Assembly (NCBI GenBank): GCA_028551475.1
Contig: CM052354.1
Location: 13,973,258-14,037,257 of the forward strand
Direction of reading: 5' to 3'
DNA length: 64,000 nucleotides
Source: Casuarina equisetifolia
Taxonomy: Eukaryota; Streptophyta; Magnoliopsida; Fagales; Casuarinaceae
Shown here: positions 35,050 to 45,982 of the stretch, piece after piece
Layout: each line of letters starts with the position of its first letter
Numbering within the stretch: position 1 is the stretch's first letter
The notes under the pieces: generated by a model
Seen by the model: the letters and a program-made list of their open reading frames with translations, nothing else
Told to the model about the DNA's origin: nothing
Database searches by the model: none
Program-made: the position numbers and the translations under genes

Positions 35050-36090
35050 GCCCTCAACACCCTAAGTTTCTTAAGTTTAATGGACTACATCCTTGTGCTT
35101 GGATTTCCAATTGTGAATTTTACTTTCGTTTTAAGCCTATGGATGACTATCAGAAAGTTGATTATGCGGCCATCTATTTTAAAGAAGAGGCCGAAATTTG
35201 GGTAAGGGATTATCTAAAATAGAGTAGGCGTATATGCTGGGATCAATTTACTAAAGATATGTATGATAAGTTTGCCCCCACCGAAATGCATGGAGCCCTC
35301 GGAGAGTTTCATCTCTTCCGACAAACTAGCACTATCCAAGCTTATGTCAAGGACTTTGATTGCCTTCGCTACTAGGTCCTAGCCTAACACCCTAGCTGGA
35401 CTGATGATGTCTTTTTGACCGCATTTTTAGTAGGTCTCAAGATGACCTCAAGGCTTATATTACCCTCTCCTAGCCCCGGGATTTGAAGGAGGGTTATAAA
35501 CAGGCCCTTTTGTACGAGAAGCTGTTGCCCCTACCCCCCAAACCTACCCCTTACACCAGCCCTCATTGACCCCCTTCCATACCTCCCCACGACATGGTGC
35601 TCCTAGGCTTGGGGGGGCTAAGCCCCACTTTGTAGGGGAGAGTGTCCGCCTACCCACTCGACGCATCATGGATACCCAGATGCAAGCAAGGTGCGAACAG
35701 GGACTCTGTTATAACTGTGATGATAAATGGGTTCGAGGACATATATGTAAAACCAAGCAATTATTTCTGTTAATTGAGGATGAGGCCCTAACTAACCAGA
35801 ATGATAGTGAATTAGCACTCACTGAGCATATTCTAGAACCTCTCATGGAGCCTGACCCCTCGGATGATGTTATATCCATCCATGCTATGGCGGGTGGCTC
35901 ATCCTCCAGTACCTTCAAGTTAGAAGCCTCCTCGAGAAAGTCACGTATTAACATGTTGTTTGACACAGGAGCTACTCATAACTTTGTAGACACGGAGTTG
36001 GCTCGCTGCTTGGAAGAAGTTCCCCATTCTGAGTCCACATTGCTAGAGATCACCAATTGCAGGGTCATTTAAGGTGCAGTTAGTTTCATT
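35050..36090 (+). pseudogene. Gag core, zinc knuckle and protease of element F
   Basis: A retrotransposon gag core is readable from KFNGLHPCAWISNCEFYF (about 35067-35120) through KEEAEIWVRDYL (about 35180-35215). It has stops at 35219 and near 35374. Frame 35566-36072 carries the knuckle C-Y-N-C-x4-V-R-G-H-I-C (35707-35750) and the protease with an intact DTGATHNF (about 35962-35985). This is the only retropepsin in the window with an unaltered D-T-G. It ends at a stop, 36072. Confidence 0.8.
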
Positions 36091-36401
36091 GCTAGGTCCA
36101 AGTCCATCCATTTGTCATAGAAGTCTAGCTCTTACCGTTAAGGGGTTGTGACCCAGTCTTAGGCAAGCAGTGGGTCACCTAGGTCAACCCGATTAGCCTA
36201 GATGTGGTCAAGAACACCCTCACCATTCAGATTGGGGGCCAGCCAGTTGTGTTACAAGGTACTCGGATAAAAGGGACGTCCTTAGCAATAATTAGTGGTC
36301 CTAGCTTTTGCAGCTAGGTCACTGAGCACCCCCATTGCCTGATGGGTCAACTTCGCACCATCGAGCCATAAACGGAGGACCTTCCACCAAAATTAGTTAC
36401 T

Positions 36402-37790
36402 ATGTTAGGGGTTCATGAAGATGTGTTCGCTACTCCCACTCACCTTCCCTTAAGCCTCGAGTTTGATCACCACATTCCCTTGAAAGAAGGGAGTGCCTCT
36501 GTGAATGTGAGGCCTTATCGGTATCCATATGTGCAGAAGAATGAGATTAAAAAAATGAAGGATGAGATGTTGACTACTGGAGTAATTCGTAATAACACAA
36601 GCCCCTTTGCCTCCCCGATGTTGCTAGTCAAAAAGCATGATAGAAGTTGGCATTTTTGTGTCAATTACAGAGCCCTAAATGAGATAACTATCAAGGACAA
36701 GTTTCCCATACCTGTCATTGATGAGTTACTCAATGAGCTCCATGGCACCACTTGGTTCTCAAAGCTGGACGTCATATCAGGCTACCATCAGGTTCGAGTG
36801 CACCCACCTGACATTTCCAAGACCGCCTTCTGCACTCACCAAGGTCACTACGAATTCCTGGTCATGCCCTTTGGGTTAACAAATGCACTAGCCACATTTC
36901 AGGGGCTTATGAACCACATCTTCAGGTCACACTTGTGGAAGTTTGTGCTCATTTTCTTTGACGATATCCTGGTCTATAGCCCGACTTAGGCCAGCCATGT
37001 ACAGCACTTGCAAGTAGTACTTCAACTCTTGAGGGAGCACTTCTTATATGCTAAAAGGAGTAAATGTGCATTCACAAGGAAGCGCATTGACTACTTGGGA
37101 CATATCATCTCAGGAAACGGCATTGAGGCAGACCCCAAAAAGGTCACGGACATGCTCGCTTGGCCACAACCGACCTCCTTTGAAAGGTTGAGGGGTTTCT
37201 TAGGACTCACGGGTTACTACCTGGGTAGTTGACTCGACTGTTGACTCAGATGTTGCGGAGAGATAGGTTCAAGTGGTCTGAAGAAGCCCTACAAGCATTT
37301 GAGAAACTGAAACAAGTAATGAGCTCCACACCAGTTTTAGCCACCCCCAACTTCTAGAAACCCTTTATCCTTGAGGCAGATGCATGTTATGGGGGCATTA
37401 GGGTGGTATTGATGTAAGAAGGTTGGCCCATCGCTTATCTCAGCAAAGCCTTAGCCCCTAAACACTTGGGTCTCTCTAGCTACGAGAAGGAGCTATTAGC
37501 CATTGTCATGGTAATCCAACAATAGAGGTCCTACTTGCTGGGTAACCATTTTGTGGTCCACACGGATCATAGCAACTTAAACACCTCTTGGAATAGCAAG
37601 TCTCCACTCCAGCTCAGCACAAGTGGCTCACAAAACTCTTGGGATTTGACTATAAGATCCAGCATAAGAGGGGAACGGAGAATAAGGTGGCTAATGCACT
37701 CTCGAGGCTTCCGAGTAGGGCTGAAAATCTTGACCTTCAAACATTTTCAGTGCTACAACCTACCTGGGTTCAGGAGGTGCTCTAGAATTA
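36402..37790 (+). pseudogene. Reverse transcriptase and RNase H of element F
   Basis: Frame 36402-36989 (195 codons) is a nearly whole RT palm: [46 protein letters not shown] and the catalytic FFDDILVYS. The common YxDD Tyr is Phe, a usual Gypsy variant. After a stop at 36989, the thumb/connection continues (LRGFLGLTGYY, 37185-37225). RNase H (37340-37760) has HTDHSNL (37558-37578), then shifts frame at about 37590. Not functional without repair of at least three lesions. Confidence 0.85.
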
Positions 37791-37799
37791 TAAAGGAGA

Positions 37800-39224
37800 T
37801 TCCCACCTATAACTGCTGCTATCAAAATTATTGGTGGACTCAACAGCTCACCCTGGATACAGCTTAGTAAAGGAAGTTTTATGGTTTAAGGACAAGCTGG
37901 TAATAGGCAATCATGGACCCTTACGAGACAAGATTGTAAGCCAATTGCATAATTCAGGCATTGGGGGACACTTAGGCATCCACGGCACCCTGAAACGAAT
38001 TCAGCTCCATTTCTATTGGCCCCACATGAAGCAAACTATAGAGACGTTGGTGGTTGGTTACGAGGTGTGTCAGCGTTACAAGGGGGAGCGTATACCCTCA
38101 CCTGGGTTACTTCAACCCCTTCCCGTGCCCACACAAGCATGGCATGATATTTTGATGGACTTTGTAAAAGGCCTACCCCACAATGAAAGAAAAAATACTA
38201 TCATGGTGGTGGTGGACTGTTTCACCAAGTATGCTCACTTCATCAGCCTCAACCATTCGTTCTCTACCGCTCAGATCGCCACGACCTTCCTAGATGGCGT
38301 AGCCAAACTACATGGAATCCCCAACACCATTGTAAGTGTCTGTGATCCCATTTTCCTTAGTAACTTTTGGGAAGAGCTTTTATAGATTTTGGGAGTGAAG
38401 CTTCTATAAAGTATCGCTTATCAACCATAGATCGACAGACAAACCGAGCGGGTCAACCAGTGCCTTGAGCAATATCTTCGTTGCTACAGTGGGGAACGAC
38501 CTAAGAAGTGGTTTACTTGGCTGGTGTTGGTAGAATGGTGGTACAACACCAACTACCATATAGCACTGGGCATGACACCATTTGAGGCACTCTATGGGTA
38601 CTAGCCTTGCCAACCACCTTACCACAACTTCGAGGGAACCAGAGAGCCCCAGGTTGATGATTTTTTGCAGGAAAGAGCTACTTGACTCGAGCTGATCCGG
38701 TCACACTTATTGAGAAGCCAAGCTAGAATGGTGCAGGAAGCAAACAAAGGGTAGACAGAATGCACATTTGAGGTGGGAACCATAGTCGACTTGCGGGTGC
38801 AACTATACCGCCAGTTTTCACTCTCCTAGCAACGGGATCATAAACTGTCCCCTTGTTATTACGGGCCCTATATGGTTCTAGAGTGCATTAGCGAAGTGGC
38901 ATATCACCTGGCCCTACCACCTGAGGCCCGCCTCCACCCCATCTTCCATGTCTCTCAGCTCAAACTAGCGGTGGGAAAGAAATGCAAACTATACCCCGGG
39001 GTCCCCTTAATAGATGGTAAGGGCAAATTGTTAGTAAAACCTCATAAGGTACTAGAGCGCTGTGTGGTGCACCATGGCGATGTAGCAGGGGTGGAACTAC
39101 TCATTCAATGGTCTGCAGATCCTGAGTACGAGCCTACTTAGGAGGACATCAACTACATCCACCGCCAATTTCCAACTTTTGTAATTAACCCTTGAGGACA
39201 AGGGTGCTTTGAAAGGATGGGGAT
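37800..39224 (+). pseudogene. Integrase and chromodomain of element F
   Basis: Frame 37831-38385 includes the HHCC domain, where the first cysteine of C-E-V-C is Tyr (YEVCQRY). It also holds the core with DFVKGLP (first catalytic Asp) and VSVCDPIF (second). The GPY/F module (about 38860-38950, ending HPIFHVSQLK) and a chromodomain with L-L-I-Q-W-S (39100-39115) follow in 38872-39141. The chromodomain is split by a stop at 39141. Tract GAAAGGATGGGGAT at 39211-39224 is the purine primer. Confidence 0.85.
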
Positions 39225-39569
39225 TGTTAGGACCCCATTCAAATGCATGACACATGGACAAGGAAGGGCGAGATGGACTTTTGACCAAGGGCAATTATGG
39301 GAAGAGAAAAGACGCTTGAGATGGGCAAAAAGGCAAGGAAGCGTTGTGAATGTTCAGGTCAGGAAATGTATCATCTTTTAAGTATCAATACCTAGCTTAG
39401 CCTTAGTTGCAGTAACGTAATGTTAGTGTAGCTATAGTTTCAATTTGTAATCTATTCTTCTGGTTGAAACAGTCTGAACTTGTTGTGTAATTTGGAGATT
39501 CATCCAAATTAGAGGGAGGTTCTGCCGAATTTTCCCTAAATTCTAGTTAGTTTAGATTTGGTCTTAACA
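39225..39569 (+). repeat. 3' LTR of element F
   Basis: 345 bp, same ends and length as the 5' LTR. Confidence 0.9.
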
Positions 39570-40355
39570 CGGAGTTTGTCTCCTCCGATGACCCGTTTTA
39601 GCCATATTTTCCTTCTTCTCGACCAGAGTGGAGTGATTTTTGGCAATTTGAAAGCATATCTAAATTCCTAGAGCAATTTTTGACCTTTCTGTACTAGTTT
39701 TGCGTCAATTTATGACGATTTCCAGTGAAGAAGTGCGAACACCGACTTTGTCTATTCCGCTAGATCTATGTGTTTTTGTGGTAGATTTGTGTGATATTTT
39801 TACAGATTTGCAACCTAGGCATCCCAATCTACCTTTCTGGAAGTTTCTGTGAAGATCGACCGTAAATGGCAGCGGATGGTGACGATGCATGGCAGTGAAC
39901 AGCGGCGCGTGTCACTGGCGCATGATGGAGCATGCGTAAGTGCATGACAGCACATGTACAGATCGTTTCACCCCCTTTTTCAGACAAAACCTCCTTCTCC
40001 CTCTGATGTGCAGATTTGTGTAGCCTTTTTGTGATTTGAAGACATTTTTAATGACAACTTAATGTTTTTAATTTATAGAATGTGGTGTTTAATTTCCTAC
40101 ACTATTCTTATTTGTGTAAATATTATGTTTTAGTTTATTGTGTTAGGGTTACGATGAAACTTAATTATAACATATGAATGTTATGATTATTTATGTTTTA
40201 TGAGATATTTTATCAATGTGAAGTTGCATATTACAAAGTTTAATGCGTTTAAGTGATTAGTTATCACTTTGATGATTTGATTTGCATATTTGAGTTCGAA
40301 TGATGATGACATGCAGTTGCTTCATGTAATATGCAACTATAGATTAATATGGATA
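39570..40355 (+). repeat. Athila-type LTR G1, right part
   Basis: It continues the LTR started at 32582. The block TTTTATGAGATATTTTATCA...GCATATTACA (40195-40235) and AATATGCAACTATAGATTAA (40328 onward) align with 58300-58400 and, in reverse, 60840-60985. It is cut at 40355 by G2. Two segments near 39885-39965 are rich in GCATG/CATGCG words. Confidence 0.65.
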
Positions 40356-41225
40356 TGTTAGGAATTTGTAATATTTAATGAAGGTGAAATGACCTTCTTA
40401 ACCCCAGGGATATTTGGATTAGAATAGGTTAAGAAGGGCCAATATTGTAAATACCCTTCTTAGGTCATTTAATGGGTAGGAGTAGGAGAGAGAAAAGTGA
40501 GTTTGAGTTGTGAGATTGTGGTGAAAGAGTGAGACCGCGCAGCAACGTGTTGCTACTACGCCAAACTATAGCAATCTGGTCAGCTCCTCCGACAATGAGC
40601 TTATAGCTTGTAATACCCTAGATTGTTCCTAATGAGAAGGAGAAGGGGCCAACAACAGTGATAGTAGACGTAGGCATGCTTTGGCCGAACCACTTTAAAA
40701 ACAATGTCTTCTTGTTTTTTATGTGTGTGTGCCTAAATCTCTTATTTTTGCATGAAATCGTGTGATGATGGTTCTTGTTGGTGTGTTTGCTTGGATTCTA
40801 CCTCCTAGAGCTTTTAACAAAAACCTAACAAGTGGTATCAGAGCCTTGGTTGATGGGTTTTGGAGCTAGAAGTAGTGCATGGGTTCAATGGAGCTTCGGT
40901 TTTGAAGCTTGAAGAATCGTACAATTTTGAGCTAGATCGAGCAAGATCGAGCTAGATTGGCACTTATAAAGAGGTAAACAACTTCTCCTTGGTGTTTTCT
41001 TGAAGATTTGGCCTTAGATTGAAGGTTTTTTTAGGTGTTCTTGAGTGGGTTTGGAGGAAACCCATCTCGGACCTATTTTAGCTTGAAATGGTGGAAAGAA
41101 GCTATTTTTGGATAAACGAAGGCCAAATCGGGAATTAGGACGTCGAGATCTACAAATCTAGAGATTTTCATCAAAAATGGTGAAAGTAGGTTGCTGGATA
41201 GCCACCGTGGGTGGCAGATTCCATT
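40356..41225 (+). mobile_element. Small LTR, primer site and leader (G2), body missing
   Basis: The LTR 40356-40829 (474 bp) has inverted ends TGTTAGG and CCTAACA. It is followed after AG by a perfect TGGTATCAGAGCC (40832-40844), the initiator-Met primer site. Then about 380 bp of leader with GATCGAGC repeats (40935-40965) and no coding frame leads straight into Gypsy E RT. No internal genes or second LTR are seen, so it is a 5'-end fragment or a deletion remnant. Confidence 0.65.
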
Positions 41226-42470
41226 AGTTCGAAGAGCTCAAGCAATAGTAACTCAAAGTTACCAATATTCGTTTTATCGAAAGATAGAAATTGAATGAAT
41301 TGTCAAAGAGTTCTTAAATAATGGCATTAAAGTGTGAGCCCTTTTGTGTCCCCAGTGGTCCTTGTGAAGAAACTAGATGGCTCCTAGCACCTTTGCATTG
41401 ATTATAGAGAATTGAACAAGATCATAGTTAAGGATTAGTTCCTTATATTAACCATTGATGAATTGTTGGATGAGTTAAAAGAGGCTAAATTTTTTTCAAA
41501 GCTTGACTTAAAGGTTAGTTACCATCAAATTTGAGTTTGAGATGAAGATTTGGCCAAAACTACATCCTAAACACCACACATGCATTATGAATTTCTTATG
41601 ATGCTGTTTGGGCTCACAAATGCTCCATAAACCTTTCAAGGGGTAATGAACTCCATTTTTAGTGAGCATCCTTGTTAGTTTGTCCTAATTTTCTTTGATG
41701 ATATCCTAACATTTAGTAAAGAGTGGTTAGCTCATGTGAAATGTGTGGAAGTCATGTTACAACTCTTGTAACAGCATTCCCTATTTGCAAAAAAGGAGAA
41801 ATGTCTCTTTAGCTAGGCAAAAATTCAATTTCTAGGGCACATCATCAATGGAAACAAAATTTCTATGGATGAAAGCAAAGTGTAGAGCATCATAAAGTGG
41901 CCAGAACCAAATTCAATGAAGGCTTTACATGGTTTTCTAGGGTTAACAGGATACTATCACCAATTTGTTAGTAGTTTCAAAAGAATAGCTTAATCACTAA
42001 CTGAATTGCTATGAAAGGGGCAGTTTAAATAGGGAGAAGCATTCCAACAACTCAAACGAGCCTTGTGCAAAGCCCTCATGCTAACACCTCCAGATTTTAT
42101 ACAGGATTTTGTTGTTGAATGTGATGCTTTAGGGGTGGGTGTTAGAGTTGTCTTGTCCCAATATAGGAGGCTGGTTGCCTTCTTTAGTAGAGCATTGCAA
42201 GTTAAAAACTTAGCCATCTCTACTTATGAATGTGAGTTATTTGCCTTAGTTCTTGCAATTCAAACTTGGAGGCATTATCTCTTAAAGAGGAGGTTTGCCA
42301 TCAAAACTAATCAACAAAGCACATGGCACCTTTGGAGACAAAAGCTCTCTACTCTTATACAATAACATTGGCTGGTGTAGTTGATGGGTTACAATTTTAA
42401 AATTAAGTACTAGTTGGGCTCTATTAATAAGGTGGTTGATGCTCTATTACAAAGAAATGAAATAAAGTCT
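41226..42470 (+). pseudogene. Reverse transcriptase and RNase H of Gypsy E
   Basis: The RT resumes with R-A-Q-A-I...Y-S-F-Y-R-K-I-E-I-E (41228-41300). It continues through LDEL...FSKLDLK, FGLTNAP and catalytic FFDDIL (41691-41708) to LGHIING (41835-41855) and GFLGLTGYYHQF (about 41930-41965). RNase H (42040-42440) begins DFVVECDA-like and includes YECELFALV (42227-42255). Stops are numerous. Confidence 0.8.
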
Positions 42471-42599
42471 TGTGTAGATAAGGAAAGGCCAGATAGAGAA
42501 GACTTAGGAGAAAGTTTAGAAATTTGGGCTATGACCCAACCTGTTCCCATATGGCTAGAATTAATCAAGGATGAGAACTGGGAAAATCCAACATTACAA

Positions 42600-43966
42600 A
42601 GGCTGATCATGCTAGTTTAAAAGGGAGAAGCACTTGGGCCTTGGCATTATAAGGAGGGAGTCTTGTATTTTAAAGGCTAAATCTACCTAGAGGAGGACTT
42701 TAAGTTGATTTTGGTGCTAGTCTAGGAATTCCATGAAGGTTTCCATAAAGGTTTTCACAAGACCTTTCACAGAATCAAGTTGGTTTTTTATTGGAAATAT
42801 CTTAGGAAGGATGTGATAGACTTGGTAAAACGTTGCTTGGTCTGCCAAAAGCATAAATAGAAAAATTAGTCTCCTTCAGGCTTGTTAGAACCATTGCCAT
42901 CCTAGAAGCTATCTGGGAAGAGATATCGATGGATTTCATAGATGGGTTGCCTAAATCCAAGGGAAAAACTTCTATGCTAGTAGTGGTAGATTGACTTTCT
43001 AAGTTTGCTCAATACTCGTACTTAGTAAAAAAGGTGACTCAGTTGTTTCATGATCAAGTGTTTAGATTATTTGGTCTTCCAAAGGCAATTACATGTGATA
43101 GGGGATCTACATTTATAAGCAAATTTTGGGGAGAGCTTTCCCAGTTACAAGGCATAAAGTTCAAATTTTCCTCTACCTATCACTTGTAAACAAACGAGTA
43201 AACTAAAGTCACAAACCACACATTGGAGATGTATATGCGGTGCTTTTACTCAAAGAGACCCAATGGATGGGTTCAGTGGGTTCCCTGGCTCGAGCACTGC
43301 TATAACACATGTATACATAGTTCCTATCTCAAAACTCCATATGAAGTAGTTTTTGATAGATTACTACCTTTTCTTTTGAGCTACATTCTTAGGAAAGCTA
43401 AGGAACTAATAGTGGAAAAATAGCTCAAAAATTATGATGTCATCCTTAAGGAGCTTATGAATAGTTGTAAATTGCCCAAAGTTGTATGAAAGTCTTTGTT
43501 GATCACTATCGTATCGGGTTAAAGATAGAAAAGGGAGACATGGACTTTCTTCACCTGAGACCTTACCAATAGACAACACTTTCTCACACTCGCAAGGTGA
43601 AGCTCAGTCCTATATTTTACTATCCTTATGAAGTGGTTAAGAAGGCGAGACTAGTGGCATATAGGTTGCGTCTACCTACATGGTCCAATTTGTATCATGT
43701 CTTCCATGTGTCACATCTCAAAAAGGTAATTCATCCTAATGCTAGAGTGGAGATGGAACTACCCTTATGGCTTAAGGAATATGACATTCTTTTGGCTAAG
43801 CCTGAAGTAATGTTACAATTAGTAGTAGGAAAGAGAAAACAGAAGTTGCTAATTAAGTGGAGTGGTTTTGAAAAAAAAGATGCCATATGGGAGGCAGAGA
43901 GGAGGCTTAGGCATTGCTTTCTTAACTTTAGCCTTGAAGACAAGGCTCACTTATGGGGGGATGCAT
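42600..43966 (+). pseudogene. Integrase and chromodomain of Gypsy E
   Basis: The HHCC domain ends C-L-V-C-Q-K-H-K (42835-42860). The core has MDFIDGLPKSKG (42930-42965) and ITCDRGSTFISKFWGEL (43090-43140). The C terminus, 43597-43989, holds a Y-P-Y-E-V-V-K-K version of the GPY/F module and FHVSHLKK. A chromodomain-type LLIKWSGFEKKDAIWE (about 43847-43895) follows, then S-L-E-D-K. The frame 43597-43989 is open, the rest is not. The G-rich tract at 43954-43962 precedes the LTR. Confidence 0.8.
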
Positions 43967-44038
43967 TGTTATGTGCTTCCCTTATCTAACAACTAAGTAG
44001 AAGATTGTGACACGATGCAAAGGATTTTGTGGGGAGGA
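43967..44038 (+). repeat. 3' LTR of element E, first part
   Basis: TGTTATGTGCTTCCC matches the start of 30475. It is broken at 44038 by a solo LTR and continues at 45621. Confidence 0.85.
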
Positions 44039-45620
44039 TGTTGGAAAAAAGGTGTGTTTTGTTGTGTCAAACTTTGGTTGCATATAATATATGTATATAT
44101 GTTTATTCATATGTCTATGTGCAATATTGAACATCAAGGAAATAAAAGGTGTGTAAATTATAATATTAATTAATAATATTGTAAAGTAGCTGGGTTCCTA
44201 CATTCCAATACAATGTAATATTAATCATACTCTGGAATGAATTCTTCCTAAGCATGGAATAACATGATATTCACAAAAATGCATAATGTGTATATGTATA
44301 CCAAAGAATGTGATGCTTGTGTTTATTCTTTTGAAGGAAGGTTGTACTAAGGAGGCTTAATTAACCTGATAAGCTTATTAAGAAGCTCAGCTCATGTTTA
44401 TAATAAGATGATCAAGCCTGTGTTGTGTTTATCAAGAAGCCCAACTCATGTATATCTTAAGATGCTCAAGCTTGGGCTGTGTGTATCAAGAAGTTAAACT
44501 CGAGTTTGCTTTAAGAAGTCCAGCCCTTGCTCTACCTTAAGATACTTAGGCCCGCATTGAAGCCTAAAACCAGATCTGACCCAAGTTTGCATTGTTCAAA
44601 ATGGTCAGATGTTGTGTGAAATGATGCTGTTCAATTCATGGTTTCACTTAAGTGCTGAAATTAGTTAGAAGCCCTAGCTTCCATTTTCGAATCAATGATG
44701 CCTATCTCTGTCTTTCTTTTCACAGTCGCATGTCTACTCCTCCAATGGGAAGATCTGTAGATAAGTTGATTGAAATGTTAGAAAAGTACAAGAAACAATT
44801 GAGTGATGATGATGGGTTTGATTTGAAACCTAAAACGAGGTACTTGCCTTACTCTCTCAATGGAAAGAAGCCTCTTATATGAGTATTGTTATAAAAGCTT
44901 GAAGTTAGCTCTATTGTGTCATTGATCTTGAAAATAAGAAGTTTTATTGCATGATTTTAGCAAGAACTTGTAAAGTCCACTAAGATAATGATTTGTGATA
45001 TCAAGTTCAAGTTATACACTTCTACTTTGTGAAGAAGTATTGGTGATATTCCTCTACATTCATATTCTTGTGAATATTCATTGCTGGATATATTTGTTTA
45101 TGTGTTAATTAAGTTTTGATTATCATTTGCAAAAAAACTACTTTGTAAATCCAAAATCCTAATCTAATGAAATTTAGGAGTTTTGTGATTAGAGCTTGGA
45201 TTAAAATTATAAATCTTCAATTAGCTCTTTGATAAGCAATATTCCTCATAAAATCATATATCTTTGAAGAATTGCTATTGTATTAAGGTTAAGTCAACCT
45301 TATTTTTGTAATTAGTGACTTGTGTAACTCCTTGTGAAGGAGTTGAAAAGTGTGGAGAGGTTTTTCTCCAACTTTGTTAGTAAAGTAGAATCCAACTATT
45401 AGAGGAAGAAAAGGGTTAAAGTAGGTGAAAATGGCCGAATCACTGTGGAAAATTTGTTGTCCTCTCTTGATGTCTATACTTGTTTTACACTTGCTTGTGT
45501 GTTTATATTTCGGTCTTGTTTGGATTGATATTGTTGGTCAAAAGTAAGTCATTGTTATGTTACCTTTTTAGAAAGCCAATTCAACTCTTCTCTCTTCTTG
45601 GTTAGTCATTATACCTTACA
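44039..45620 (+). repeat. Solo LTR of SIRE-like Copia inside the E 3' LTR
   Basis: It starts TGTTGGAAAAAAGGTG, as element C's LTR does on its own strand, and ends ATACCTTACA (1582 bp). TSD is GAGGA (44034-44038) and AAGGA (45621-45625). It has AAGAAGCYCARCTC repeats (44380-44530) in the place of C's 29-bp repeats, and a 76-codon frame (44652-44882) in the place of C's 62-codon frame. It is a related but distinct family. Confidence 0.8.
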
Positions 45621-45977
45621 AAGGAGACATGTAGATATGGCTGCACAATGTTTGTAATTAAGCATTGAGGTTATAGATATGGGTAGTAGTGTCACCCATA
45701 CTTGCTGTGTAGAGTTTTGTTTAACTACCTTTGAATTCCGCTATCTAAGTAGTTAGAAAGGATAGTATAAATAAGGAATGGATGATAGATTAAAGTTAAG
45801 ACTTCTATAACCAAAGTGCTTTTCCTTGGGGTATCTCCCCACTTTCTTGATAATAACTTTTCTCTGCAAGCATTTGTCCCTTTTGTCTTATACTCATAAT
45901 GCACCATAGGAGAAAAGATCCACCACAATCCTTGGTTTTACGAGGACTACCTCGAACCCAAGCTTATGCATGTAACA
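45621..45977 (+). repeat. 3' LTR of element E, second part
   Basis: It resumes with GACATGTAGATATGG, equivalent to ACATGAGGATATGG at 30549, and ends GCATGTAACA, immediately before CCTAT. Confidence 0.85.
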
Positions 45978-45982
45978 CCTAT

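Larger units (their letters stand above)
33008..39569 (+). mobile_element. Gypsy element F (chromovirus) nested in G1
   Basis: The LTRs are 33008-33352 and 39225-39569, each 345 bp, TGTTAGGACCCC...GGTCTTAACA. TSD is TGGAG (33003-33007) and CGGAG (39570-39574), one mismatch. By eye the LTRs differ at about 26 sites, mostly transitions. The order is primer site, C-rich 5' region, gag with knuckle, protease, RT, RNase H, integrase, chromodomain, purine tract. It is the best-preserved Gypsy here but is still broken by stops. Confidence 0.9.
30475..45977 (+). mobile_element. Gypsy element E (chromodomain type) with three nested insertions
   Basis: The LTRs are 30475-30917 and 43967-45977, the latter split by a solo LTR. 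TSD CCTAT is perfect at 30470-30474 and 45978-45982. Own internal sequence is 30918-32581 (gag, protease) and about 41226-43966 (RT, RNase H, integrase, chromodomain). A block of about 8.6 kb made of G1, F and G2 separates them, breaking the polyprotein between protease and RT. The left TSD lies five bases from the right TSD of element C. Confidence 0.9.

Noticed and set aside
32582..40829. A single LTR of about 1.7 kb running from 32582 to 40829 around element F
   Set aside because: The part after 40356 has its own matching ends (TGTTAGG and CCTAACA) and an initiator-Met primer site, whereas the earlier part matches Athila-type LTRs that use tRNA-Asp; two elements fit better.
44652..44882. 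76-codon plus-strand frame as a cellular gene
   Set aside because: It lies wholly inside a solo LTR with TSD and corresponds in position to the LTR frame of element C.
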